Of a DNA stretch of 64,000 nucleotides, positions 1 to 8,406 are shown one piece after another. Both the position numbers and the translations under genes were made by a program. Every line of letters begins with the position of its first letter. The first letter of the stretch is position 1. This stretch comes from Lutibacter flavus (GTDB taxonomy: Bacteria; Bacteroidota; Bacteroidia; Flavobacteriales; Flavobacteriaceae): positions 255,501 to 319,500 of the forward strand of contig NZ_FZNX01000003.1 of the NCBI RefSeq assembly GCF_900188355.1, in the 5' to 3' direction. The notes beneath the pieces were generated by a model. That model did no database searches, was not told the origin of the DNA, and was given only the letters and a program-made list of their open reading frames with translations.

Positions 1-2
1 TT

Positions 3-878
3 TTTATTGTGACTGTTACTTTTGAAGGAATTGTAATTTTTAAAAAGAAACCATACAATTATAATATTAAAGACACATATGCTTCATTAATAATGGGTAT
101 TGGGAGCGTATTTATTGACCTAATAAGCAAATTATTAGTCGTTTTTGTTTTTACATTTATATATGAAAACTTTAGAGTTACAACAATTCCTTTTACTTGG
201 TGGGCCTGGGTTTTAGTTTCATTAGCAGATGATTTTTGCTATTATTGGAATCATAGAATGGGTCATGAAAGTCGATTTTTTTGGGCTTCACATATTGTAC
301 ACCATTCATCGCAAAAATATAATTTAAGTACAGCCCTAAGACAAACCTGGACTGGTGGTTTTTTTAGTTTTATATTTTATATTGCATTACCTTTTTTAGG
401 TTTTCACCCTTTAATGATATTTGCTCAAATGTCTGTTAGTTTAATATATCAGTATTGGATTCATACAGAGCTAATTCACAAAATGCCTCGATGGTTCGAA
501 GCTGTTTTTAATACACCATCCCATCATAGAGTTCATCACGGTTCTAATCCATTGTATTTAGATAGAAACTATGCCGGAATTTTTATTATATGGGATAGAA
601 TTTTTGGAACTTTTCAACCAGAATTAGAAAACGAAAAAGTTGTTTATGGCTTGGTATCAAATATAAATACATTTAACCCTTTAAAAATTGCTTTTCAAGA
701 ATGGATTGCATTATCTAAAGATGCTTTTACTGCTAAAACATCCTTTATTAATAAACTGAAATATTTTATAAAACCACCTGGTTGGAAACACGATGGCACT
801 GGATTACTTTCAAATGATTTAAAAAAAGAATGGCTAAAGTCTTCTAATGAGAATAAAAAATTAAATAATTGGAAATAA
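3..878 (+). CDS. sterol desaturase / fatty acid hydroxylase family protein (5' end outside window)
   Basis: This is a membrane-bound di-iron oxygenase of the fatty acid hydroxylase superfamily. Counting from the GTG at 9, the His boxes are visible: HRMGH (82-86), HIVHH (95-99), HTELIH (152-157) and HHRVHH (172-177). Hydrophobic stretches lie near 25-52, 63-80 and 118-150, as expected for the family. The reading frame stays open from the GTG to the window edge, and the usual first membrane helix is missing, so the true start is probably upstream and the entry is partial. The substrate (sterol, fatty acid or carotenoid-like lipid) cannot be told from sequence. A hairpin terminator follows directly. 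Confidence 0.85.
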   Translation, partial: FIVTVTFEGIVIFKKKPYNYNIKDTYASLIMGIGSVFIDLISKLLVVFVFTFIYENFRVTTIPFTWWAWVLVSLADDFCYYWNHRMGHESRFFWASHIVHHSSQKYNLSTALRQTWTGGFFSFIFYIALPFLGFHPLMIFAQMSVSLIYQYWIHTELIHKMPRWFEAVFNTPSHHRVHHGSNPLYLDRNYAGIFIIWDRIFGTFQPELENEKVVYGLVSNINTFNPLKIAFQEWIALSKDAFTAKTSFINKLKYFIKPPGWKHDGTGLLSNDLKKEWLKSSNENKKLNNWK

Positions 879-880
879 AA

Positions 881-907
881 AAGAGAAGCAAATTGCTTCT
901 CTTTTTT
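881..907. terminator. hairpin terminator between convergent genes
   Basis: AGAGAAGCAA pairs with TTGCTTCTCT with almost no loop, flanked by an A-run on the left and a T-run on the right. It can therefore serve both the hydroxylase gene and the minus-strand TM2 gene. Confidence 0.75.
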
Positions 908-928
908 ATTTATATAAATTATTAATCT

Positions 929-1300
929 CTAAAAGAAATCAGCTTTATAATTACCATTATGTGGCTGATAATCTCCCGTAATAATTCGTATCATATCAAT
1001 TATCCACCAAATTCCAAGACCACCTAAAGTAATTATAAAAAGCACATTAATATACCATGGATTTCCTAAATACCATTTATGACCTGCCAATCCACCTAGA
1101 AAAATTCCTAATAATAAAGCAATTCCTTGGCTTTTTTCTGATCCGGAAGCTGCTGGAGAAACTAAAACCTCAGTAACTGAGTCTTTACTAATTTCAGAAG
1201 AATTATCAATCACTGCAACTCTTTTCACAGGAAAAGAAGCATAACTAAAACTTGTAACCAATAGTATAGATACTATTGTAAATATAATTTTTAATTTCAT
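929..1300 (-). CDS. TM2 domain-containing secreted-leader membrane protein
   Basis: The C-terminal half is a TM2 domain: two hydrophobic helices joined by a short turn, with the typical GHKWYLG motif in the first helix and GIWWIIDMIRI in the second. With the start at 1300 the protein begins MKLKIIFT and has a clean signal peptide. A longer ATG at 1327 would add nine residues in front of it and would lie over a -7 promoter box, so the inner start is preferred. Between the leader and TM2 lies about 45 residues of low-complexity periplasmic sequence. TM2 proteins of this build are common in Flavobacteria and their role is unknown. Confidence 0.75.
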   Translation of the reverse strand: MKLKIIFTIVSILLVTSFSYASFPVKRVAVIDNSSEISKDSVTEVLVSPAASGSEKSQGIALLLGIFLGGLAGHKWYLGNPWYINVLFIITLGGLGIWWIIDMIRIITGDYQPHNGNYKADFF

Positions 1301-1312
1301 AACATAAAAGTT

Positions 1313-1332
1313 TAGATTTGTAATCAAATTTA
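1313..1332. promoter_or_regulatory. divergent pair of Bacteroidota -7 boxes
   Basis: TAGATTTG (1313-1320, plus strand) and TAAATTTG (1325-1332, minus strand) both match TAnnTTTG. Each sits about 20 bp before one of the two divergent genes, starting at 1341 and 1300. No convincing TTG -33 element was found for either. Confidence 0.5.
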
Positions 1333-1340
1333 ATCAAAAA

Positions 1341-2228
1341 ATGCTCATAAAAGGAAGTTGTCTTATCTTTATTTTAACCTTTTTATTTAATAGTGGTATT
1401 ATATATGGACAAACAGAACAAGAATATCTTGGAGTTATTAAATTAAACGATTCATCCTTTATCTCTTATCGATTAAATTTACTGGAAAACAATAATTTAA
1501 TTTCTGGCTATTCAATTACCGATATTGGCGGTGAACATGAAACTAAATCTAATATTACTGGAAACTATAATAGTATAACCAATATGTTATCTTTTAAAGA
1601 AGTTGGAATTATTTATACCAAATCTGCAATCTCTGATTATGATTTTTGCTACATTCATTTTAATGGAAAAATGAATCATGTAGGTTCTAAAAAAAATATA
1701 GAAGGTGATTTTGAAGGACGTTATAACGATGGAAGCACTTGTATAAATGGACAAATAAAACTAAGGAATATCATTAAAATAGACAAGAAAGCTGTAAAAA
1801 TTGATAAACTAATTCAAAAATCTAAATCAATAAATAAAGAAGTAAAATCCAGTGTAAGTATTGTTCAAACCTTAGATTCTTTAAAAATGAACATTTTAAA
1901 ACCTGATCAAAATTTAAGTATGTTTTCATCTTCCTCTGTTCTTAAGCTATCTATTTTTGATGCTGGAAAAGTTGATGGAGATAAAATTAATATTTATGTC
2001 AACGATACTATTTTTTTAAAAAATTATATAGTTAGTAAAAAAACAAAAGAACTTATAATTCCCTTAAATTCAAAAATAACTACTATTAAGGTAATAGCTC
2101 TAAATGTTGGAACTATCGCTCCAAATACTGCGAAAATTGAAATTACCGATCAAGAAAATACCATTAATACATTAACCCGCTTAAAAACAGGAGAAAAAAC
2201 TTTATTAACTATTATAAAAAATAATTAA
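1341..2228 (+). CDS. secreted protein of unknown function
   Basis: I do not recognise this protein. It has a signal peptide ending near residue 23 (IIYGQ, cleavage before Q). Next comes a region of about 110 residues rich in beta-strand pattern that contains two Cys, then a Lys-rich linker (about 150-175). The final domain of about 110 residues carries a KLSIFDAGKVDGDKINIYVN segment, which looks like an Ig-like beta-sandwich. It probably acts in the periplasm or at the outer membrane. It ends exactly one base before the stop of the convergent gene downstream, with no room for a terminator. Confidence 0.6.
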   Translation: MLIKGSCLIFILTFLFNSGIIYGQTEQEYLGVIKLNDSSFISYRLNLLENNNLISGYSITDIGGEHETKSNITGNYNSITNMLSFKEVGIIYTKSAISDYDFCYIHFNGKMNHVGSKKNIEGDFEGRYNDGSTCINGQIKLRNIIKIDKKAVKIDKLIQKSKSINKEVKSSVSIVQTLDSLKMNILKPDQNLSMFSSSSVLKLSIFDAGKVDGDKINIYVNDTIFLKNYIVSKKTKELIIPLNSKITTIKVIALNVGTIAPNTAKIEITDQENTINTLTRLKTGEKTLLTIIKNN

Positions 2229-2450
2229 TTATTTCGCCTTTTTCACCATATAAATACCCCCTCCAAATAAAACTACAGCTAATCCCAGATAAATATAACC
2301 TTCTTCCTTACCAGATTTATCGGACATATCTACTTTTAAATCTAATAATTTCACTGATACTGAACTTTCACTTATTTTGTTAATTCCAGTATAGCCTAAA
2401 AATAAGCTTGCTAAAATTAACACAATTCCTATAATTTTATTTGTATTCAT
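2229..2450 (-). CDS. small two-helix membrane protein (DUF3185-like)
   Basis: This is a 73-residue protein. A first helix (about 5-22, IIGIVLILASLFLGYTG), a short loop containing SVSVKLLDLKVDMSDKSGK and a second helix (about 51-69) give a hairpin membrane topology. Size and pattern fit the DUF3185 family, but I assign it from layout rather than a signature motif. No function is known. It could be cotranscribed with other short genes on the minus strand. Confidence 0.55.
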   Translation of the reverse strand: MNTNKIIGIVLILASLFLGYTGINKISESSVSVKLLDLKVDMSDKSGKEEGYIYLGLAVVLFGGGIYMVKKAK

Positions 2451-2470
2451 TTTAAAAATTTATATTTTAA

Positions 2471-3151
2471 TTATATTTTCAAGTTCCCTCCTATTGGTAA
2501 TAAAAATAATTCTTTTTTTGCATTTGCAAATTTTGTAAATGCTTCTTTATGATCAATTTTTATATATCCAAAAGTATCATAATGATATCCTAAAACCTTG
2601 TTACAGCTTAAAAATCTACTTGCTTTTATTGCTTCATCTATACCCATTGTAAAATTATCTCCTACTGGTAAAATTGCTAAATCTAATTCACCAATTACCT
2701 CAGGAATTAATTTCATATCATAGGTTAAAGCTGTATCACCTGCAATATATAATCTATGATGACTTGTTTCTATTACAAAACCACCTGGTTGTCCACCATA
2801 AGTTCCATCAGGAAATGAACTTGAATGAATTGCATTGGTATAATGCACAGTTCCAAAATCGAAAGTCCATTTACCTCCATGATTCATTGGATGACCAGAA
2901 ATCCCCTTATTTTCAAAGAAAGTAACTATTTCATAATTAGAAATGACTTTAGCTCCTGTTCTTTTTGCAATAGCCTCCACATCTAAAATATGATCTTGAT
3001 GCGCGTGTGTTACTAAAATATAATCTGCTTGTAACTTATTAATATCTATTTCCTTTGCTAACTCATTCCCTGTTATAAATGGATCAATTAATAATGTTTT
3101 ATCTTTCGTTTCAATGCTTAAAGTTGAATGTCCTAAATAGGTGATTTTCAT
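2471..3151 (-). CDS. UPF0173 metal-dependent hydrolase
   Basis: This is a compact metallo-beta-lactamase fold protein of 226 residues, the usual length for the UPF0173 (YtkL-like) family. The metal-binding signature HAHQDH is at residues 49-54. Further His ligands are likely in the region AIHSSSFPDG (around 108) and in GYHYDTF near 193. The start MKITYLGHS is typical of the family. It is predicted to be cytosolic with two bound metal ions; the physiological substrate is not known. No signal peptide is present. Confidence 0.85.
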   Translation of the reverse strand: MKITYLGHSTLSIETKDKTLLIDPFITGNELAKEIDINKLQADYILVTHAHQDHILDVEAIAKRTGAKVISNYEIVTFFENKGISGHPMNHGGKWTFDFGTVHYTNAIHSSSFPDGTYGGQPGGFVIETSHHRLYIAGDTALTYDMKLIPEVIGELDLAILPVGDNFTMGIDEAIKASRFLSCNKVLGYHYDTFGYIKIDHKEAFTKFANAKKELFLLPIGGNLKI

Positions 3152-3200
3152 GCTGAAGTGGTTTTTAGTTGATTTACTGCAATTTAATTAAATTATTCCA

Positions 3201-3237
3201 TAAAAAAGAACCACAGAAAAATTAATTTCTGTGGTTC
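3201..3237 (-). terminator. terminator of the copper-receptor gene
   Basis: On the minus strand a 12-bp perfect stem (GAACCACAGAAA with its complement, 6-nt loop) is followed by six Ts. It lies 30 bp after the stop codon of the TonB-dependent receptor. Confidence 0.8.
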
Positions 3238-3266
3238 CAAACAAACAAATAAGTATAGTCTAATAT

Positions 3267-5537
3267 CTAAAACTTATACTTGAGATAGGTAGTAAAATTT
3301 CTACCTGGTTCGTAAATTCGTCCTGATAATGTATTTGAGTTACTAAATGAATAATTTAAATGCTCATAATAAGTTTTATCAAACATATTTAATACTGCAG
3401 CTCCAATTGAAAATCCTTCAAATGGAATAAATCCAACTCTTAAATCCATAGTTCCAAATCCGGGTGCTTCTTGTTCCATAAAAGAAGTTGAAATACGATC
3501 TTGTGTTGCCACTAATCTTGAATTTAACGAAATCCAAAATTTATCATCTTCAAACTTTGCTCCTAAATTTGCCATAAATGGTGGTATTTGAGCTAATGGT
3601 TCGCCAAAATCTTTGTTTTGAGCTCTTGTATATGATACATCGGATGTAAACGTTAATTTTTCAGTAGCTTTTATATTTAAAGTGAATTCTACTCCAGTTT
3701 GTGATGCTTTATCAATATTTATAAATTGTTTTGTATAAATAGGCGGTGTGGTTGGCATAAATTTTCTTGGAATGTCTTGATTTACTTTTGCCGTAATATA
3801 GTCTCTTAAAAAGGAATGAAAAACAGCTGCACCCACTTCAATTGTTTCAAATTTCTTAAGAAAAGATAATTCGATCTGATTATTAACCTCTGGCTTTAAA
3901 TTTGGATTTCCTACATACTCATAAGGGTCTACTCCAACTGAAAAATGATTGATATAACGTTCAATCATTGATGCTGTTCTAACTCCTCTACCTAATGCTA
4001 ATTGTGTTTGAAATCCATTTTTTTGATATTTTAAAGAGGCATTTGCACTCACATTCACTTCTGATTCATCATCAATTACACCTCCATAAAGAGCCTCAAA
4101 ATCAGGTGCTGCATCATCTAATGAAGTAGTAATAAAATCTGCCCTAACACCTGTTGTTAAAACCATATAATCAGCAACTTTAAATTTTCCTTCAGCAAAA
4201 ACACCAAGATCATTTATGCTGGCATCTTGCCAAATTTTATCTACAAAAACTTTAGGAGTTGGAAGCATATTTCCATTCATCATTTTTACTACTCGGGTTC
4301 TATCACCATTTCTATCAATTAAATTAGCATCAATACCTGTATAAATTCTTGAATTTGTTGAAGGACTAAACACCAACTCCGCTTTACCGCCATACGTCCA
4401 AGATTCTACAGGAGATTGTGCATCAACCATCATAAAATTAGGTCGATTTTCATTGGTCATTAAATGATCAACATTTGATATAAATGCTTTCACTGAAAAA
4501 CTGTTTATCTTTTCAGAAATATCTTTTAATTTATAATCAACTCCAGCCAATAAACTATCATCATAAGGCGAATCCATCGGTAAACCAGCGTGATCAATAT
4601 CTCTTGCAAAAGATTGTCTCCAAGTTAATTGAAGTCGTTGTTTTTCAGTTGGATCGAATCCTAATTTTACTGAATAATCTGTTGTTTTAAATGATGAAGG
4701 AACTTCTGTACCATCACCATCTTTATAATCTCCAAAATCTCTGTATGAACCGTTAAAATGAACATCAAATTTATTTCCAACATATAACATTGAAGCCCCA
4801 GTTACTAAATTATTTCCATTGGATTCAAAACCTCCCTCTACACTTCCGTGAAAACCAATTTGATCTTTAGTTGGATTTTTAGAAACCAAATTTATAATTC
4901 CTCCAAAGTTTTGTCCAAAACGAACTGTAAATGGACCTTTTACAATTTCTATTTTTTCAATTTCTTCTGGAATCACGTGCGTTGTGATAGGATCCATTCT
5001 ATTAGGACACGCATTTAACACTTTAAAACCTCCATCGTACTGAACATTTAATTGTTCATATTTAAATGAACGAAAAACAGGCTCTGAAGCATAAGCACCT
5101 CTTTTAACAATTCCAAAACCTTTAATATCCTTAAATAAATTTCCAACACTTCTTGGTTGACTTATTCTCTTTTCTGCATCATCAATAATTACAGAATGTG
5201 ATATATCTTGAAGCGGATTTGCTGCAACCAAAATTTCGTTTAACTCAATTTGAGTAGGCTCAAGTTGTATATCATTTAGATGTTGCAATACTATAATTAT
5301 TGTTTTAAAACTTATATGTGAAACTTCAACTTTATCACCAATAATTGCTTTTAATGTAAACTCTCCATTTATATCTGAAGTTGTAAATACGTTGTTTTTT
5401 AAAACTTTAATTGTTGCAAATTCTATTGGTTCATTCGAGTTTTTATCTGTAATTCTACCGTTTATTTTAATAGTTTGAGCAATTGAGCCCACACTAATTA
5501 GTAGTACTAAAAAGCATAGTTTTATTTTATTAATCAT
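3267..5537 (-). CDS. TonB-dependent copper receptor, OprC/NosA type
   Basis: This is a 756-residue outer-membrane receptor. It has a signal peptide (1-21), then a carboxypeptidase-regulatory-like beta domain (about 22-95) as usual in Bacteroidota, a plug (about 105-220) and a 22-strand barrel ending in aromatic F. The plug carries LNACPNRMDP, giving C177-x3-M181, and a barrel loop carries H358-L-M360. This pair corresponds to the CxxxM and HxM copper-binding motifs described for OprC of Pseudomonas aeruginosa. I therefore read it as a copper importer rather than a siderophore or glycan receptor; no SusD partner is present. The gene for a Cys/His-rich small membrane protein lies just upstream on the same strand, and a terminator follows. 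Confidence 0.82.
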   Translation of the reverse strand: MINKIKLCFLVLLISVGSIAQTIKINGRITDKNSNEPIEFATIKVLKNNVFTTSDINGEFTLKAIIGDKVEVSHISFKTIIIVLQHLNDIQLEPTQIELNEILVAANPLQDISHSVIIDDAEKRISQPRSVGNLFKDIKGFGIVKRGAYASEPVFRSFKYEQLNVQYDGGFKVLNACPNRMDPITTHVIPEEIEKIEIVKGPFTVRFGQNFGGIINLVSKNPTKDQIGFHGSVEGGFESNGNNLVTGASMLYVGNKFDVHFNGSYRDFGDYKDGDGTEVPSSFKTTDYSVKLGFDPTEKQRLQLTWRQSFARDIDHAGLPMDSPYDDSLLAGVDYKLKDISEKINSFSVKAFISNVDHLMTNENRPNFMMVDAQSPVESWTYGGKAELVFSPSTNSRIYTGIDANLIDRNGDRTRVVKMMNGNMLPTPKVFVDKIWQDASINDLGVFAEGKFKVADYMVLTTGVRADFITTSLDDAAPDFEALYGGVIDDESEVNVSANASLKYQKNGFQTQLALGRGVRTASMIERYINHFSVGVDPYEYVGNPNLKPEVNNQIELSFLKKFETIEVGAAVFHSFLRDYITAKVNQDIPRKFMPTTPPIYTKQFINIDKASQTGVEFTLNIKATEKLTFTSDVSYTRAQNKDFGEPLAQIPPFMANLGAKFEDDKFWISLNSRLVATQDRISTSFMEQEAPGFGTMDLRVGFIPFEGFSIGAAVLNMFDKTYYEHLNYSFSNSNTLSGRIYEPGRNFTTYLKYKF

Positions 5538-5750
5538 TATTTTTTAATTAGTTCTTATTATTTTTTCCAATTGTATATGTTATAATAAATCAATTCTTTC
5601 AAAACTTTTGAATGAGATATTGATACTGGAAATATTAAATTTATATTTTATGTTAATTCATTACGCATCAACAACATACGATTAACTTATTATCATAGAT
5701 AATTAACCAATAATATGTTTATTTTGGATTTAAAAAGCGTAATTATAAAG

Positions 5751-6140
5751 TTAAGAAACTAACTGGGGTGGTTTTAAAATAGAGGTATGATAATCTTGTG
5801 TAGAATAATTTATTTCCTTCAAATATTTTGAATGAAACTGTTTGAATTCTACTATTTTTAATGCATATTGATCTAATGGACTTACTGGATAATCAGCAAG
5901 ATTAATTTGAGGTACAGTTGATTTATGATCGTGGTTATTATGATTGTTCTTTTTAATCTGACTCTCTAAATAACACTTACCATTACATTCCAAATAGGGC
6001 TTGTCACGGTTTTCACAAAGTACTGTTGCTATATAATCATAATTAGCATAATATTCTATTATTGGAACAATTGGACGCATCATTGCCAATAAATAAAGAA
6101 GATAAAAAAATATGCCTAAAAATTGATTTTTCATTAACAC
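5751..6140 (-). CDS. small Cys/His-rich membrane-anchored protein, putative copper-uptake accessory
   Basis: This is a 129-residue protein with an N-terminal hydrophobic helix (about 7-30). It continues with C42 and a CNGKCYL segment (C52, C56), then a Lys/His stretch with H67, H70 and H72. The arrangement suggests a membrane-tethered metal-binding domain. It precedes the OprC-type receptor by 213 bp in the same direction, so a role in copper handling is inferred from context only. An alternative start two codons in (6134) is equally good. A -7-like box (TATATTTG on the minus strand, 6154-6161) lies just before the start. No named family is known to me. Confidence 0.6.
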   Translation of the reverse strand: MLMKNQFLGIFFYLLYLLAMMRPIVPIIEYYANYDYIATVLCENRDKPYLECNGKCYLESQIKKNNHNNHDHKSTVPQINLADYPVSPLDQYALKIVEFKQFHSKYLKEINYSTQDYHTSILKPPQLVS

Positions 6141-6208
6141 TTCTAATAACGGACAAATATATCTTTTATATTTTTAATTTTAGTAATTAATGTCACAAAA
6201 AAAAATCA

Positions 6209-7105
6209 TTACAAAATTAATCCTAAACCAAATAATATTGAAAATAAGAATGTACTTATAGCCAACTTTTTTAATTCTGGATCTAATAACTTTAATACAC
6301 TATTTTTATATACAACCATAAAATGCCTGGTTATTGGAATATATGCTATTATAAACAGAAATTGAAAAGGTGATTTATAATGGATCATCGCATACAATAA
6401 AGCAAATAAAAATGATGCTATTAATAAATAATAGTGATAGTATTTAGCAAATTCACTTCCAATTTTAACAACCAATGTTTTTTTTCCCGATTTAATATCC
6501 GATTCCCTATCACGCATATTATTCAAATTTAAAACACCAATACTCAATAATCCGATAGAAAAGGCTGGTAAAAAAATTGTAAAATCTAATTGCTTTGCAA
6601 ATAAATAATAACTTCCACAAACACTTACTAGTCCAAAAAATATAAATACAAAGAAATCTCCAAAACCGCTATAACCATAAGCTTTTTTACCCATTGTATA
6701 TTTTATTGCAGCAACAATACTCATAACTCCTAAAATAAAAAAGATAAAAAGATTTAAAAAATCTTCCTTTCCAAAAGAAATATAAATTAACAGTACGGCA
6801 ATTACAAAGGTTAAACCAACAGCTATTTTAATAGCACTAAGCATTTGACTTGGAGTGATTACACCACTCTGTATGGCTCTTTCTGGTCCAATTCTATCCT
6901 CATTATCGGTTCCCTTTACTCCATCACCATAATCATTTGCAAAATTTGAAATAATTTGAAAACCAATTGTAGTTAATAACGCTAAAACACAAATAACTAT
7001 ATTAAAATAACCTTGAGAAGCTGCAATAGAACTACCAACAATAATCCCTGAAACTGATAATGGTAAAGTTCTTAAACGAGCAGCTTTAATGTAGTGTTTA
7101 ATCAT
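6209..7105 (-). CDS. menA: 1,4-dihydroxy-2-naphthoate polyprenyltransferase
   Basis: This is a UbiA-family integral membrane prenyltransferase of 298 residues, which attaches the isoprenoid tail in menaquinone synthesis. The first Asp-rich motif reads NFANDYGDGVKGTDNEDR (from about 53), followed by IGPERAIQSG, a combination characteristic of MenA. A second Asp motif, NNMRDRESDIKSGKKT, occurs near 195. About eight hydrophobic helices are visible. It supports menaquinone as the respiratory quinone, relevant to the NrfD-type quinone-binding proteins encoded later in the window. Confidence 0.93.
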   Translation of the reverse strand: MIKHYIKAARLRTLPLSVSGIIVGSSIAASQGYFNIVICVLALLTTIGFQIISNFANDYGDGVKGTDNEDRIGPERAIQSGVITPSQMLSAIKIAVGLTFVIAVLLIYISFGKEDFLNLFIFFILGVMSIVAAIKYTMGKKAYGYSGFGDFFVFIFFGLVSVCGSYYLFAKQLDFTIFLPAFSIGLLSIGVLNLNNMRDRESDIKSGKKTLVVKIGSEFAKYYHYYLLIASFLFALLYAMIHYKSPFQFLFIIAYIPITRHFMVVYKNSVLKLLDPELKKLAISTFLFSILFGLGLIL

Positions 7106-7132
7106 ATACTACTATTATAATAGTTTTTATGA

Positions 7133-7912
7133 TTATAAGTCATCGGCATTTGCAATTAATTCTGCAATATCCAACACTTCAATTTCTTCTTCTTTATTTG
7201 TGGCTTTTACACCATCAGTCATCATTGTATTACAAAACGGACAACCAGTTGCAATAATATTTGGTGTTACCGCTATAGCATCTTCCGTACGTTCAACATT
7301 AATGTCTTTATCTCCTTTTTCTGGTTCTTTAAACATTTGAGCTCCTCCAGCACCACAACATAAACCGTTGGTTTTACAACGTTTCATTTCAACCAATTCA
7401 ACATCTAACTTTTTAATAAGCTCTCTAGGTGCTTCATAAATATCATTTGCTCTACCTAAATAACAAGGGTCGTGAAAAGTAATTTTTTTACCTTTAAATT
7501 TACCACCTTCAATAGAAAGTCGTCCATCATCCAATAAAGACTTTAACAATTCTGTATGATGAACAACTTCATATTTACCTCCTAATTGAGGGTATTCATT
7601 TTTAATAGTATTAAAACAATGAGGACAAGCTGTTACAATTTTTTTAATTTCATATGCATTTAAAATTTCAATGTTTGTCATTGCCTGCATCTGAAATAAG
7701 AATTCGTTTCCTGCTCTTTTAGCAGGATCTCCTGAACAACTTTCTTCAGTACCTAAAACTGCAAATTCAACATTAGCTTTGTTTAAAATTTTAACAAAAG
7801 CTTTTGTAATCTTTTTTGCTCGATCATCAAAACTCCCTGCACACCCAACCCAGAATAAAACTTCAGGTTGTTTTCCTTGTGCCATCATTTCAGCCATTGT
7901 AGGTACATTCAT
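7133..7912 (-). CDS. CCG-domain Fe-S oxidoreductase subunit (HdrB/GlpC-like)
   Basis: This is a 259-residue cytosolic protein with two cysteine-rich (CCG) repeats of the heterodisulfide-reductase/GlpC class. Repeat 1 has C24, a C59-Ser-Gly in place of CCG, and C96-P-H-C99. Repeat 2 has C150, C185-C186-G and C224-P-F-C227. It pairs with the membrane Fe-S protein encoded upstream (8407-9711). Together they resemble a membrane-bound, quinone-linked Fe-S oxidoreductase split over two genes, standard in Bacteroidota. The natural electron donor is not known. The substituted repeat 1 suggests that only repeat 2 binds a full non-cubane cluster. Confidence 0.8.
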   Translation of the reverse strand: MNVPTMAEMMAQGKQPEVLFWVGCAGSFDDRAKKITKAFVKILNKANVEFAVLGTEESCSGDPAKRAGNEFLFQMQAMTNIEILNAYEIKKIVTACPHCFNTIKNEYPQLGGKYEVVHHTELLKSLLDDGRLSIEGGKFKGKKITFHDPCYLGRANDIYEAPRELIKKLDVELVEMKRCKTNGLCCGAGGAQMFKEPEKGDKDINVERTEDAIAVTPNIIATGCPFCNTMMTDGVKATNKEEEIEVLDIAELIANADDL

Positions 7913-7930
7913 ACTAAAATATTTTAAATT

Positions 7931-8377
7931 TTATTCGTGTTTTCCGTCATCAAAAACTTCAATAGTAACTTCTTTAGCTACTAAATCTGTAAACTGACCT
8001 CTATATCTTGTTGCTTTTACTAAATGGTTATCAATCCAATGGTAGTTTCCTCCTCTTGGTTTTCCCATTAATAAACTATGATATTTAAAATTGTGCTTAC
8101 TTAACCACGCTTCTGTTACTTCTCTGTGCTCTTCAGTTCTTGATGTAAAGAAACAAATAATATGTCCTTCGTCATACCATTTATTTAAAGTTGCTAAGGC
8201 ATCTGGAAAAGGTTCACAAGTTCCCATTCTTTCCGGCTCTTCATTCGGAACATCTTCAGTTACGGTACCATCAATGTCAATTAAGTAATTTTTAATTCCT
8301 TCAGGTAAGATAGGGCTGATATGCAATCCATCTTCTACTTTGTCATGTAACAACTTTTCAACATCTTCTTTTTTCAT
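7931..8377 (-). CDS. HAD-superfamily phosphatase-like protein
   Basis: This is a 148-residue protein with the HAD motif I DIDGTVT (D34 and D36), motif II in CFFTSRT (about 96-102), and a C-terminal basic/acidic stretch WIDNHLVKATRYRG. It lacks a cap domain of any size. Homologues in Flavobacteria often carry the label phosphoheptose isomerase, which the motifs here do not support. It lies between the two halves of the Fe-S oxidoreductase, 18 bp before one and 29 bp after the other, so all three are probably cotranscribed. The substrate is unknown. Confidence 0.75.
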   Translation of the reverse strand: MKKEDVEKLLHDKVEDGLHISPILPEGIKNYLIDIDGTVTEDVPNEEPERMGTCEPFPDALATLNKWYDEGHIICFFTSRTEEHREVTEAWLSKHNFKYHSLLMGKPRGGNYHWIDNHLVKATRYRGQFTDLVAKEVTIEVFDDGKHE

Positions 8378-8406
8378 TCTTTTAAATTTTGATTTTTATA
8401 GTTATG

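Noticed and set aside
7931-8377. Phosphoheptose isomerase identity for the HAD gene
   Set aside because: The sequence shows HAD motifs and no SIS fold.
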